A stretch of 64,000 nucleotides of DNA, from NCBI GenBank assembly GCA_012931725.1, contig CM022955.1, positions 11,000,885 through 11,064,884 of the forward strand, in the 5' to 3' direction. This DNA comes from Litsea cubeba. Lineage: Eukaryota > Streptophyta > Magnoliopsida > Laurales > Lauraceae. A program made the translations under genes and the position numbers. Numbering within the stretch: position 1 is the first letter of the stretch; each line of letters starts with the position of its first letter. This document shows positions 22,791 through 34,713 of this stretch, piece after piece. The notes under the pieces were generated by a model. The model did not search any database. It was not told where the DNA came from and saw only the letters and a program-made list of their open reading frames with translations.

Positions 22791-23140
22791 TTCAGAACTT
22801 CTACGTGCTACAGGAATAACAAATCCTGCCTCTCAATCTCCTATATCCAATTTATGGATAATAGATTTAAGTGCCATGGACCATACGACTGGTCATAGCA
22901 ATGGCTTTGTCTCTCTCCGACATTAGCTTCAGTGTTAAAATTGCTGATGGGTCCTGGCCTCTGGATAAGACAGCTATCCAGTATCTTCTTCTTTTAACTT
23001 TCCCTTCTGTCATTTTGGTAGAGTTGCTTTGGTTCCATCTTATGTGTCTTTTAGGACAATAGAGTAGAAGAAGACAATTGGTGGAGGTCATGAAGAGAAC
23101 GAGTTGTACATTCTGGATTCAAGAAGCTCCTCATCTGTTA
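22790..23140 (+). pseudogene. copia gag/protease remnant
   Basis: Near 22855-22910 the sequence reads WIIDLSAMDHTTGHSNGF, a decayed copia protease block (family WIIDSGATDHMTG). Downstream, KKTIGGGHEENELYILDS (about 23070-23120) matches the copia stretch between protease and integrase (K-TIG-G-E--GLY-L). Stops are present and the remainder is missing. Confidence 0.72.
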
Positions 23141-23705
23141 TGTTCCATGTTTTTCAACAGACATAATTGAATATATCTATGGTATATTTGATCGGGTTAT
23201 TCATATTACTTTTTCCTAATAGAAAATTCTATTCTGATTTGAGATTGTAATGTGAGATTCGTGGGTTTCTGAAGCATCATAAGATGAGCTATCCTTCTAG
23301 TATAGCAAGAGTTCAGATTCATTCAAAATCATTCATTCTGGTGTATGGGGTTGAGCTCTTGAACCTCGTCATCTTGACAGTCAAATTGTGAATCATCTCT
23401 GTTATTTTTGAAGAGGGGGGGGGGGGGGGGGGGGGGGGGTGGGGGGGGGGGGGGTTTATTTGGTCAATAGAACCCTCCATAATTGTTTTTTTTTTCCCTC
23501 CGTAAAAGCAATGTGTAGAGGGTTTTTGTATGAGCTATGATGCATGGATACTTCAAAATAGGCAATGTATTGTGCCTTATTGTATCCGATACTTCACTTT
23601 TTATGTATAAAATCCATGTCCTTGCCGTATCTGGGCGATATTTTTGTGCTACAAGAAGTCAATGGAGAGTATTTTTGTCGGAGAAAATCCCAAAAGTAGC
23701 CATGT
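23141..23705. other. no gene; poly-G tract and dispersed repeat copy 3
   Basis: A near-pure G run spans 23415-23454. 23547-23655 is the third copy of the GGATACTTCAAAATAGGC repeat, the best preserved of the three. Nothing else was recognised. Confidence 0.55.
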
Positions 23706-25877
23706 TGTCACGTCCCGAATCCGGGACCATTCGGATTCTGGACCGTGATCAATGTACATCATAATTCAACAAGATCAAATAAAATTATTACATAAAGCTG
23801 GGCATTTATTTATTTATCTGATAATCATTATAAAAGTTCACAAAATGATTAATAAGTCATTCGAACTACATATCCAGCAATATCATAATTTCAGGTCTAA
23901 CGAATATTTAATCATCATTCAACCGATTAAGGAAACAAACGAGAGGCTAGTCCTCAGAGATAATGGATGAATCGTCTCTCAGCCGCAGATGTCGAAGACA
24001 AGCTCCTGATCATCGCAGGCTGCATATTCTTCTGCAGTCTGGTTACCTGGCAAGGGCAAACCAGGGGGTCAGTACAAACTGAGTGAAAAATTTCTAATCT
24101 AGCTGTTTGTTTGAGCTTGTGATTTACATAAAGCAAAATAAACTTTCAGCAACTGAAAAGGGCAAGTGGAATTCAGACATTTGGGATACCAAATAACTTA
24201 GGATGTTCTCTCCAAAACCGCTTTCACTCCATTGGCCACCCTGGCCCACAACAAAGCTTTTACCAAATCACCAGCCAACAAACACAACCCAATATTTCCA
24301 CCTGCATATCACAACTGAACTTCCTCAACACAACACAACATTCCCCCATCATCTACTACCCATCAGTCGCAAACAACCCATATCACAACACAACCACCGC
24401 TAACCTCCATCACACAACAGAGCACATGCATCCCCTTAACACAATCATCATAGCATACATACCCACAAATGAATTGAGGAATACCCTCTTCATTCCGTAT
24501 ACACAATTGAGCGTCCCACAGAGTATATCAACCAGTGATGACCAACATAATTACTCATATATTATTACCTTGCTTGCATGGCTGCCACTAACATAAGACT
24601 TATAAAGTTCACCACAACCGGCCTGGGGAATTCAGTAGTCACACCACACACCTTTCCTGGTTATGAATGCCCTTACCAATTTCAAAATATGTATTTAATT
24701 GGTGCGTGACATTACTACATTCAGTCCCCAAACAGTGTAGGATCTTTAGGTAGCTGTTCCCACCGATTTGCACCCATTTGGGCTGATGGCTATCACTTAA
24801 GATGTATCAATCCTATATTTCCCTATTAACATTGTGGGGGGTACATGAAAGTGTATTTCGTTCATTAAAATCGATTTCAGATTGTTCATGACTGATGCAC
24901 AACTATAACGTCAAAATCCAGCTTAAAGAATATCAAGAAAAGAGTACCAAACCAGAAATCAGATGTTGCACATCTGTTCTTAGGACTGAAATTACAAAAT
25001 AATATAACATGGTATCTAAAAAGGAATTTGTCAACCCTAGATCTCATGACCTAGGGTTCAGCCAACATCAAAATACCCAATTTTGGGTTCGTCCAGCCCT
25101 AGATCAAAAGATCTAGGGTTCGGCCAGCTCAAATTTCCCTTAAATCAGATTCGGCTGACCCTAGATCTCTTGATCTAGGGTTCAACAAAGGGGAAATTAG
25201 CCACCAGAAAGGTTTTCTCCTTGAATTACTTTTTCTAAAAGAGACTCAACACAGAAATTGCTTAGATCTGATAAAAGAATCAAACCATATTAGAAATTCC
25301 ACTCGCCTTGTATAAACCTTGGTTGCCTTGATCACTTGGGGCAGACTGAAGGACATAAATCCCAAGAGTTTCCTCGATTCTCCTTTTTTCTCCCTTGATT
25401 TTCAAAAGAACTCAGATTAGGGCTTGTATTCCAAGAGGCAGAAGTTGACATAAGAGAAGGACTAAGGATAATGGGTTCTGAGCGAGAGACCCCTTATGCA
25501 AATGTCGTGTGATATTAGTGGGTTCCTCCCCATGCTATGCGAAATCCATCTTGGCCTCGTGGAGTGTGTGCAACTCTCTTTATTCGAGACTTGCACACAT
25601 CCCAATTCCCCTTTAATTACAAAGGGTGGGTCGCCTCCTTATAAGTTATAACACCTATTATGTTATAAGGGTCCAATACTTTAAGTTCAGACACGTGGCT
25701 TAATCTAATGAGTCCTATTTGGTATCTCACCAAACATAGTTTTAATTAAACTCAGGGCCCACTGGCCCAACCCAAACTTAAAATATTTTGAGTCCCATTA
25801 TACCAAATAAGATAATTAATTACTCCAACATATAAACCTCAAATAAAATAAAATACATAAAATTATGGGTCATTACA
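23706..25877. repeat. Ty3/gypsy-type long LTR
   Basis: The termini TGTCACGTCCCGAATCC and GGGTCATTACA are inverted-repeat related (TGTcACGtCCC against TGTAATGACCC) as in plant gypsy LTRs. Length is about 2.17 kb. The first 45 bp form an imperfect palindrome. A 62-bp unit repeats three times around 25035-25200. The sequence to the right is gypsy protease, not PBS and gag, so this is an LTR joined to internal sequence by deletion rather than an intact 5' end. Confidence 0.7.
25035..25180. repeat. three 22-bp palindromes at exact 62-bp spacing
   Basis: Palindromes of the form CCCTAGATCNNNNGAYCTAGGG start at 25035, 25097 and 25159. The 40-bp spacers are diverged but share a TTCNGCCA start. This is a decayed 62-bp tandem array within the gypsy LTR. 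Confidence 0.85.
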
Positions 25878-26248
25878 GCTGGCCAAGGTGGAAATTAGAG
25901 AAGGCCTCAAGCCAATGCTAGGGTATTTGCCATGACCCATAGGAGGCAGCGACGGCAGACCCCGTGGTAGAGGGTGTCAAAGCCAGATAGGGAAGAAGGA
26001 AGAGAACTCTTTGAGAATTCGATCTCCCATTCGAGGGTCACGATCTTTTAATATATAGAGATAAAGTTTACATAAAAGATTACATTGATTGAGATAATCA
26101 ACTAAATTAAAGCAAATCTAATCTAATTAACATCTAATCAGATCTCCTAATAAGGCACATAATCAATTACATAAATTTACAAACAAAATTTGATTTGACT
26201 TGTGAGCTTTATGGGATGAGCCCACTCACCTAGGCCCATTGGCCTAGT

Positions 26249-29200
26249 CCCCCCTCAAATTGATGCGGGTGAATCCACGAGCATCAATTTGCCAACTAAG
26301 AATTGGTGTCGTGGCCGAGGAAGTCCCTTGGTAAATATATCTGCAATTTGAAGTCCGGTAGGAACATGAGGAAGAGTAATTGCTTCACGCACAAATTCAT
26401 CACGTATGTAATGACAAGCCACTTCAATATGCTTTGTGCGTTCATGGAAGACAGGATTTTCAGTAATCCGTATGGCACTGGTATTGTCCGCATAGAGAGG
26501 TGTCGGGCCAGATTGTGGAAATCCAAGCTCAGAAAGAAGACCCCGAAGCCAGACAATTTCAGATGTGGCAGCTGACATAGCCCAATATTCTGCTTCTGTG
26601 GATGATTTGGAGACTTTATCTTGTTTCTTAAACTTCCAGGAGATCAACGAGTCCCCTAAGAACATGCACCAACCCGTGGTAGACCGTCGACTATCAGGAC
26701 AACCAGCTCAGTTAGAATCTGAGTAAGCAATGAGAGAAGTCGAATTGCCAACATGAAAGAAAAGGCCACGAGATGGTGTATGAAGAACATAGCGAAGAAT
26801 GCGCCGAACAGCAACAAGATGGAGATGGCGTGGTTGTGTCATGAACTGACTAACTAGATTCACCGCATATGAGATATCAGGCCGAGTGATAGTCAAGTAG
26901 ATCAAGCTGCTGACTAAACGGCGATACATTGTGGCATCAGGAAGAAGATCACCCGTATCGTGTGCGAGTTGTAGATTAGCCTCAACAGGTGTATCTACAG
27001 GAGTGGAGTTTTGAAGGCTAGCCGTCTCAATAAGATCCATAGCATATTTATGTTGATCGAGGATGTGACCTTTTTCTGACTGATGAACCTCGAGGCCTAA
27101 AAAATATGTGAGTGGGCCTAAGTCTTTCATATGAAAAGATTCATGCAAAGATGCCTGTAGATGGGTGATCATGCCAGAATCTGTCCCAGATATGATGATA
27201 TCATCCACGTATACCAAGAGGACCGTAATCCCATTTGAGGAGCGATGAAGGAATATAGAAGGATCAGATGCACTTTGAGAGAACTGTAGATGAAGGAGAG
27301 CATCCCTAAATTTTTAAACCAAGCGCGCGGGTCTTGCTTAAGACCATATAAAGAGCGTCTTAAGCGCGCACAGTCTCCTGCCGAGACACCTTTAATGCCT
27401 TGTGGAAGTCGCATATAGACTTCTTCCTTGAGATCACCATGAAGGAAGGCATTCTTGACGTCAAATTGGTAAAGAGGCCATGAGTGAGAAGCAGCAATGG
27501 CAAGAACAGTACGGATTGTTGTCACTTTTGCAACTGGAGCAAATGTTTCTTCATAGTCGATGCCATATTCCTGTCGGTTGCCCAGTGCGACTAATCTTGC
27601 TTTATAACGATCCAACAAGCCATCAGACTTAAGTTTGACTTAAAAAACCCATTTGCAGCCAATAAGTTTCGCAGATGAGGGACATGGAACAATATCCCAA
27701 GTATGATTTTCCTGCAGTGCGACTAATTCTTTGTGCATAGCCTTTTGCCAACAGTCATGCTTCCCCGCCTGTGAGTAAGAAGCAGGAATAACAATAGAGG
27801 AGAGAGTAGCAAGCAAGGATGTGCGAGTGAACCCATATTTTTCTGGAGGCTTAGAGAGACGAGTAGATCGTCGAAGTTGAAGCGAAGATGAAGCAGCGGG
27901 TGATGAAGCGGGGGCAAGATCAAGTGCCGGTGATGGATCCGGAGGGGGAGGCAGTAGTGGAACATCCTTAGGACGACGTTCATAAACAATGAGTGGAGAA
28001 GAAATTGTGTCAAAAAAACCTGGTAGATGAGAAAAAGAAGGTAAATCCGAGGAATGAGTAGAGAAAAAAACGTTGATTTTCAAAAAAATGTGACATTTCG
28101 AGAAATGCGAAGGCGGTTTACTACAGGATCATAGCATATATACCCTTTTTGCTGAGGTGCGTAGCCAAGGAAGGCACATTGGGTGATTGAGCATTTAATT
28201 TGGTATGTTCAGTAGGAGGAAGATGAACAAAGCAAACACATCCAAAAATGTGCATGTGGGTATAAGTAGGAGCTTTATGAAAGAGACGAAGGTATGGTGT
28301 TTGATTGTTGAGGCGATGGGAGGGTAAGCGATTGATTAAGTGAACCGCAGTGGCTAAGGCTTCGGGCCAAAATCTCGTGGGAACGGATGATTCTAAGAGA
28401 AGAGAACGAACAGTATCGAGGAGATGTCTGTTTTTTCGTTCTGCCACTCCGTTCTGTTGAGGAGTGTAAGGGCATGATCGCTGCGATAAAATCCCGTGTT
28501 TTTGCAGATAATTTTGAAACTGATGGGACATATATTCCCCTCCGGAATCAGATCAGAGAACTTTTATGCGAGTAGAAAACTGATTTGTAATGTATGCCAT
28601 AAATTTTTGAAAAGCATCAAAGACTTCAGATTTATTGTGCAAAAGGTAAACCCAAGTGAATCTACTATGATCATCAATAAATGTGACAATATTTGAAATG
28701 TGTATGAGAGATTACAGGAGTAATCCCCCATACGTCACTATGAATAATGTCAAAGCAATTGGAAGCCATAGTAGATGTGGATGAAAAGGGAAGAACTTTG
28801 ATTTTTCCAAGTTTACAAATAGAACGCTCATCAGAAATATGACTAAAAGATGTTTTATTTTTATTAATACCATCAGTGTTCAACATCAAAGATAACAATT
28901 TTGAATGAGGATGGCCTAATCTATTATGCCAAAGCCTCTAAACATCTTGAGAAGAAAGACAAGAAAAGGCAGAAAGCTGTTTATTCTGATAGAAAGGCAT
29001 AATAAGAGGAAACACAGGCCCCTTCGCGATCATCGTCCCCGACACTTGATCCTGCACAACACAACCAGACCGAGAAAAGGAAACATTACAATTATCATCA
29101 ATCAGTTGTCCAACAGACAGGAGATTTGTAGATAGATGAGGAGATAGAAAGACATTGGTGAGAGGTAATGAATGAATGATATCACAAGTAGCTGTAATAG

Positions 29201-30388
29201 GAAGTTTTTGACCATCAGCAGTATGGACTTGCAAATTGCCATTGTATGGTTGCAAGTTAGAGAGATGAGTGGTGGAGGAGGTCATGTGATTGGAAGCTCC
29301 AGAGTCAATAAACCATATGAAAGAAGAGGATTTGTGGTTACCTGAAATGCCATGTGCAAAGAAGGCATTGATGATCATTTGTTGAATAAGCTCAGGGGTG
29401 ATCTGAGGAGAAGTAGTGGAGGCAAGAGGTGGCGAAGGTATGACCGGTGCTGAAGGACTATCACTTGAAGTAGTAGCATCTGCAGTGCTAACATGATATG
29501 CTCGTGGAGTGTGATTTTGTGGCCGCCTTTTGTAATTATTAATGACATGACCATTTGATTTGCAGTAATTACAAAACTTGGTCTTACACTGTGAAGCATA
29601 GTGTCCGTAACTCTTACAGCCAAAGGATTGGATTTTGCTGAGATCTCTTGCAGGGGGTTGTCCTTTAGCAGCAGAAGTAGTATGATGGACGATCCCTCCC
29701 GGACCGTGAGAAACACCAGGGGTGTAACTAGCAGCAGCATAGGCAACATCTGGAGAGTTCTCGGAGGATTGTTGCTTCAGAACATGCTGAGTGAGCTGGC
29801 TTTGTTCCTCTCGCAAGAGTTCATTGAGACATTCATTTAGAAATGGAGATGGAACTCTGCTTATCAAATTAGAATGAACGATCTCATATTCAGATCTCAA
29901 TTTCATGATGAATTGATCTCTATGAGAAGTTGCCTGTAATGTTTGAATCTCAGAAAGGGCTGCCTCAGATACATTGAGGTATTTGATTTCATCATATTCC
30001 GCCCATAAATTGAGAAATCCTGTATAATAGTCCTGGATGGAAGAGGTGCCTTGGGAATACTGAGCAATCTCCAGTTCAAGTTGGTATTGACGGGCAGAGT
30101 TCCCTTGGTGATACACTTGTTTCAGATATTCCCACATCTCCTTGGAGGTCTTGTACGGTTTGAGGTTCAGGATATATTGGGGTTCAACAGAACCAAGAAT
30201 CCAGGTTTTTATCTTGGCATCCTTAGTATTCCAAGAAAGTATTTTTTTCTCATCTTCCTTGGGTCGAGGATCCCAGCCTGAAACAAGTCCCCCATTTCCT
30301 TTCCTTCAAGATAGACTTGAAATTGATAGGACCACGAAGTATAATTCTTTCCATTAAATTTGATTAATTTAATTTCATTTTTGTCCAT
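26249..30388 (-). pseudogene. copia gag-pol polyprotein of copy 3, many frameshifts
   Basis: It starts at 30388 (MDKNEIKLIKFNGKNYTSW). Pieces follow in order on the minus strand. Gag is 30388-29600, with knuckles CKSYGHYASQC and CNYCKSNGHVINNY (last C lost). The protease motif is WFIDSGASNHMTS (about 29300). Integrase includes RKNRHLLDTVRSLL (about 28430). RT is 27618-26708, with LVYVDDIIISG near 27215. RNase H is 26700-26255, ending RHQFLVGKLMLVDSPASI. At least six frame changes separate the pieces. It is closest to the intact element at 45272. Confidence 0.92.
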
Positions 30389-31167
30389 ATCAGCTATCAA
30401 AGAAGATAAACAACCCTTAAATCAGAATTTATTCAACAACAAATGGCACAAAAAATGCCTGTTTTGTGAAAAAACAGCACACAGCAGCAGCAGAAGGAAT
30501 CGGATGAATAACAGATACTGTCGAGCAGCAGCAGAATCACACATAGTGCACAAATTGCACTAAAATGGCCCAGACGACCAGAAAAATAGAAGGATCAGTT
30601 CGTGGGGCCCACAGAAGAATCTAATTGATGATCAGGACAGATGCTAGATACTAGTATCCAATTCCCTTTCTAGCAGAACAAGTTTCATCCAGATCCGATC
30701 AGAATCGAGGATTTTGTGCGGCTGTGATGAAAACTATTTAAAGAAATTGAACAATCACAAGATGGAGCAAAACGCCTACCTCTGATCTCTGAAAAATGCT
30801 GAAAAAATCTCCAAAATAACAAGAAGATATGGACGACCAAGGCTGGAGTGAAACTGGAGGATTGTGAGATGGGCCACTATTGATCAGACGAGGGAACAAC
30901 CACTAGATGCTATCCCAAAGCACAGATCTGTGATCTGTGTGCAAAAAAATCCTCAGAATTTGTCCACAAATACTAGAAGAAGTAGGCGACCAGGTTGGTT
31001 TCAATATCCAGACTCATGATGCTGATCTAGGGTGGGCCACGTCTGATCACACCTTGATCTGGCGACCTCCAGTGCTTGGAAGATGAAGAAATATATCTAG
31101 AGAGTCTCTCAGAGACTATGACAACTTCCAATGCTTGGAAGATGGATGAGATTCACTCAGAAGTGTG
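30389..31167 (-). other. leader of copia copy 3
   Basis: The 0.78-kb leader has the same module as the other copies at about 30660-30850 (AGATCCGATCAGAATC, ACCTCTGATC, then GGACGACCAAGGCTGG), repeated weakly near 30950-31060. Confidence 0.55.
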
Positions 31168-31321
31168 GCTCTAATACCATGTCAAAGCCAGAGAGGGAAG
31201 AAGGAAGAGAACTCTTTGTGGATTCGATCTCCCATTTGAGGGTCATGATCTTTTAATATATAGAGATAAAGTTAACGTAAAAGATTACATTGATTGAGAT
31301 AATCAACTGAATTAAAGCAAA

Positions 31322-31808
31322 TTTATATAATATGGCAGCTCAGGTTTTGAATCCTGGGACATTTTAAGGCCCTGGATCTATGTATATAAATCCAAGGGAT
31401 ATTTTGAACCCTTGGATTTAAGAAGGGAATACAAAAGGGGGCAGCAAGTTAGAATTATTTACAGGTATTGCCATCCCCTTTTCATTTAAAAGAAAAATGG
31501 CTAAAAGTTGGATAGATTTACAAGTTTTTGCCATCCCCATTAAAAGCAAAAAAGGTCAGCAAGTTTGAGTTATTTACATGTATTGCCATCCCTTCTTCAT
31601 TTTTTTTTTTTTTTAAAAGCACTACTTCATTGATGATGAGATGGGACCAAGATAAGAAGATGAGATGAGCAAATTGGGTTAAAGATTTCATGAATGAATG
31701 AAATTATATCATTTGGCAATCAATTGGATTTTTTTTTGGTGGAATCCATTTTATGGTTGGACTTGCTTTTCGAGACGCATGGAACCTAGGTTCGGTCGGT
31801 CTGAGGCA
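31322..31808. other. insertion of about 480 bp inside the 5' LTR of copia copy 3
   Basis: Against the other LTR, homology stops at about 31322 (AAAGCAAAT) and resumes at about 31808 (TTAACATCTAATCAG). The insert contains two or three related units (GCAGCAAGTT..TTATTTACAGGTATTGCCATCCC) and a T-run. I found no convincing terminal repeats or target duplication, so its class is unknown. Confidence 0.6.
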
Positions 31809-33437
31809 TATTAACATCTAATCAGATCTCCTAATAAGGCACATAATCAATTACATAAATTTACAAACGAGATTTGATTTGACTTGTGAGCTTTATGGAC
31901 TGAGCCCACTGACCTAGGCCCATTGGCCTAGTTGACAGAGGGTATGGTCTCTTTCTCTAATGTTGAAGCCAGTACTTTGTTTGATTCTGGATCCACCCAT
32001 TCTTTCGTATCACACGTGTTTGCACCAAAGCTAAAATTGTCTCCTTCTTCGCTTGATAGCATACTAACTGTCTCTACCCCCACTGGTGATCAAGTTTCTT
32101 TCTACTGCAACTATTTTCTCTGACTGTATGTTAGAGATTGGGGGAGTTAGGATGCCAAGTAATCTGGTTTTACTGCACATGAGAGATTTTGATATTATCT
32201 TAGGGTTGGACTGGCTGTCCAAGTATAGAGCCATGGTGGACTGCTTTAACAAAACAATCCGCTTTAACTTAGAGGGGTTTACTGGTGTGTCTGTGGTGGG
32301 GAAAAGAAATCAGTTAAGACCAGTTTTATTTCAGCTATGAAGGAAGGAAATTTTTTGAGAAATGATTGTTCTGGGTATTTAGCCTTTGTTTCAGAAGAGA
32401 AGAAAAAATCTTAGTAGAGGATATTCTGGTAGTCAGGGAGTTTCCTGATGTCTTTCAGGATGATTTTCAGGGGTTACCTCCAGTTAGAGAAGTGGATTTC
32501 ACCATGGAGTTAGTGCCTAGAACAACACCTATATCTAAAGCACCCTATAGGATGGCTCCTGCAGAACTGAAGGAACTCAAAGAGCTGTTGCAAGAAATGC
32601 TAGACAAGGGGTTTATTACACTGAGTGTGTCCCCGTGGGGACCACCTGTGCTGTTTGTGAAAAAGAAAGATGGGTTGATGCGTATGTGCATTGACTATCG
32701 ACAATTCAACCAGGTCACTATAAAAAACAAGTATTCGTTGCCACGAATTGATAAACTGTTTAATCAGCTTTAAGGGGAAAAGTATTTTTCTAAGATAAAC
32801 TTAAGGTCCGGGTATCATCAACTGGGAAACTGATATTCCTAAGACAGGGTATCATCAACTGGGAAACTGATATTCCCAAGACAGCCTTTAGGACTCGTTA
32901 CGGCCACATGAGCTCCTGGTCATGCCATTCTGACTCACTAATGCTTTGGCGGCATTTATGGCCACAATGAATCAGATCTTCAAGGCTTATCTGGGTCGAT
33001 TAGTTGTAGTATTTATTGATGATATCCTCATTTACTCTAAGGCTAAGGAAGAGCATGGAGAACATTTGTGCACTTCCCTTCAATTGCTCAGGGATAATGA
33101 GCTTTATGCTAAGCAAAGGAAGTGCGACTTCCGGTTAGAACAAGTGGCTTTTTTGGGCCACATCATTTCGGGAGAAGGGTTATCTGTGAACCCGGCTAAG
33201 GTTGAGGCCATCACGAATTGGAAGAGACCCAAGACCGTTTCAAAAGTGCGGAGTTTCTGGAGTTTCTCGGGCCTAGCAGGTTATTACATGAGGTTTGTAC
33301 AAGGGTTTTCTTCTATTGCCGGGCCATTAACTAGACTCACCAGGAAGGACGTGCCTTTGTCATGGGATGAAAAGTGTGAAAGCAGCTTTCAGATGCTGAA
33401 GGATAAATTGACATCAGCCCCAGTGCAATCACCAGCT

Positions 33438-34698
33438 CTTGCTCTATTTTGGTGTGGAGCCTGCGGAGGATTCTGCATGTTTTGGGGGTACCTGGGCTGC
33501 TTATTTGGTTGATTTCTCTGTTGCTACATTGGACGCTGCGGTTGCGTTTGCTGCTGGAATCTTTATGGCTGCGATTGATTCTGAAATTGTACACCATGAC
33601 TCTTATTCGGGCAGTCTCTAATCTTATGTCCTGCTTGACCACACTCAAAACAGTTGCCCCACTTCTTTCTAGACTGGCTAACATTATGCCCCTTCTCACA
33701 ATATTCACAGCTCGGCTGTTCACTACCTTTTGCTTCTTATGTGGAATATGCTCCCTGAAATTATCCCGCCGATCACCTGTGGGTTTGGTTGAATGTCACC
33801 ATTGATTTCATTGGTAGCAGCTTTGGATACAAATGCCTTTTTAATGGCAGCAGCATAGGTCGTAGCTTCATGTAACTTCATGTCCTTCTTGATGTCGAGG
33901 CTTAGTCCATCAACAAACTTTTTCATCTTCAGGTCTTCCATAGCCACCAAGCCCATTGCAAAGTGTGACTATTCTATGAATCTATTAGCATACTTGGCCA
34001 CCGTCAATCCTTCTTGTGTAAACGATTGGAATTCATTCTTCTTCATGTCCTTAATTTGATCAGGTATAAACTGCTCTATAAAATCCCTCTTGAAGAAATC
34101 CCAGGCTATCTCAGTCACTGGCCCTTCGAAGGTCTTCTTGACCGCCTTCCACCAATACTTGGCCTCACCCTCCAATTAGAAAGTTGCAAGACCTTGTGCT
34201 GGTCCGCACAACCCATCACCTCAAAGATCCCTCTATGTGCTCTATCCATTCGTTGGTATCCCACGGTTCAACGGTTTCTTCAAAACACTTGGGGTGAAAG
34301 TTGTTAAACCGTTTTTAGAGTGAATCCCTCTCACGATTTCTGCCCCAGTGTTTCTTCCTATACCTGAGCCGTCTTCATCGCCTCCAGTACCACCGTGTCC
34401 TTCTCTTTTTTGGCAGTTAATAACGACAGAGAGTTGCTCTTGTACCTGCATATAAGCCTTCATAAAGTTCTTGAACATCGCCCGCGCATATTTTGGCATA
34501 TCCCCTTGTCCTACCTTCGGGTTGGGATTTCTCCCCCATTACCGTTTTGGTTCTGCATCCTCCAATCACCTTTGCAAAATAGCACATGACCATAAGTTCA
34601 CAAATCAATCAAGACTTATTAGTCTCACATACTATTCTAATCGTCCTCACCCGGATCCCAAGGGTTGCTATTTCTTTTAATTTGCCCAAAACCCTATT
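33438..34698 (-). pseudogene. Ty3/gypsy gag remnant, opposite strand to adjacent RT
   Basis: The minus strand reads gag: YWWKAVKKTFEGP, WDFFKRDFIEQFIPDQIKDMKKNEFQ (34175-33969), then KFVDGLSLDIKKDMKLHEATTYAAAI (33956-33723), then in another frame a zinc knuckle of the form C-x2-C..GH..RDC near 33650, and a Gln/Asn-rich tail. That order suits a gypsy gag. It ends abruptly at 33437, where plus-strand RT begins. Stops and shifts are present. Confidence 0.82.
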
Positions 34699-34710
34699 CT
34701 CTGATACCAC
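34699..34710 (-). other. primer binding site of the gypsy gag remnant
   Basis: TCTCTGATACCA on the + strand is TGGTATCAGAGA on the coding strand, next to a TGTCATGGTCC LTR start at 34714. Confidence 0.75.
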
Positions 34711-34713
34711 TTT

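Larger units (their letters stand above)
25975..31937 (-). mobile_element. Ty1/copia element, copy 3, inserted in gypsy protease
   Basis: The left LTR is 25975-26248; its last 5 bases (TGACA) are missing beside the polypurine tract. The right (5') LTR is 31180-31937 and holds an insertion of about 480 bp. The PBS at 31168-31179 reads GCTCTAATACCA, one change from standard. GAGGG flanks at 25970-25974 and 31938-31942 are a perfect 5-bp duplication. The LTRs differ at roughly a dozen sites in about 260 compared bases, so this copy is older than copies 2 and 4. Confidence 0.92.
25878..33437 (+). pseudogene. Ty3/gypsy protease-RT remnant interrupted by a copia element
   Basis: 25890-25969 reads QANARVFAMT, the gag-protease linker. 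Directly after the copia insertion come MVSFSNVEASTLFDSGSTHSFVSHVFA (retropepsin, DSGSTHSF at about 31980) and FDIILGLDWLSKY. RT follows: [65 protein letters not shown]. Then come the active-site region VVFIDDILIYSK (about 33010; normally YLDD-type), FLGHIISGEGLSVNPAKVEAI and GYYMRFVQGFS. A tandem duplication at 32816-32887 and several shifts break it. It stops at SAPV, at the junction with an inverted gag. Integrase is absent. Confidence 0.88.

Noticed and set aside
23415..23454. Poly-G tract as a functional G-quadruplex site
   Set aside because: Length and purity are compatible with assembly or slippage noise, and nothing nearby supports a role.
25035..25180. CRISPR-like array or telomere repeats (CCCTAG words at regular spacing)
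   Set aside because: There are only three units in a plant nuclear LTR, spacers are related to each other, and the words are palindromes rather than a telomere tract.
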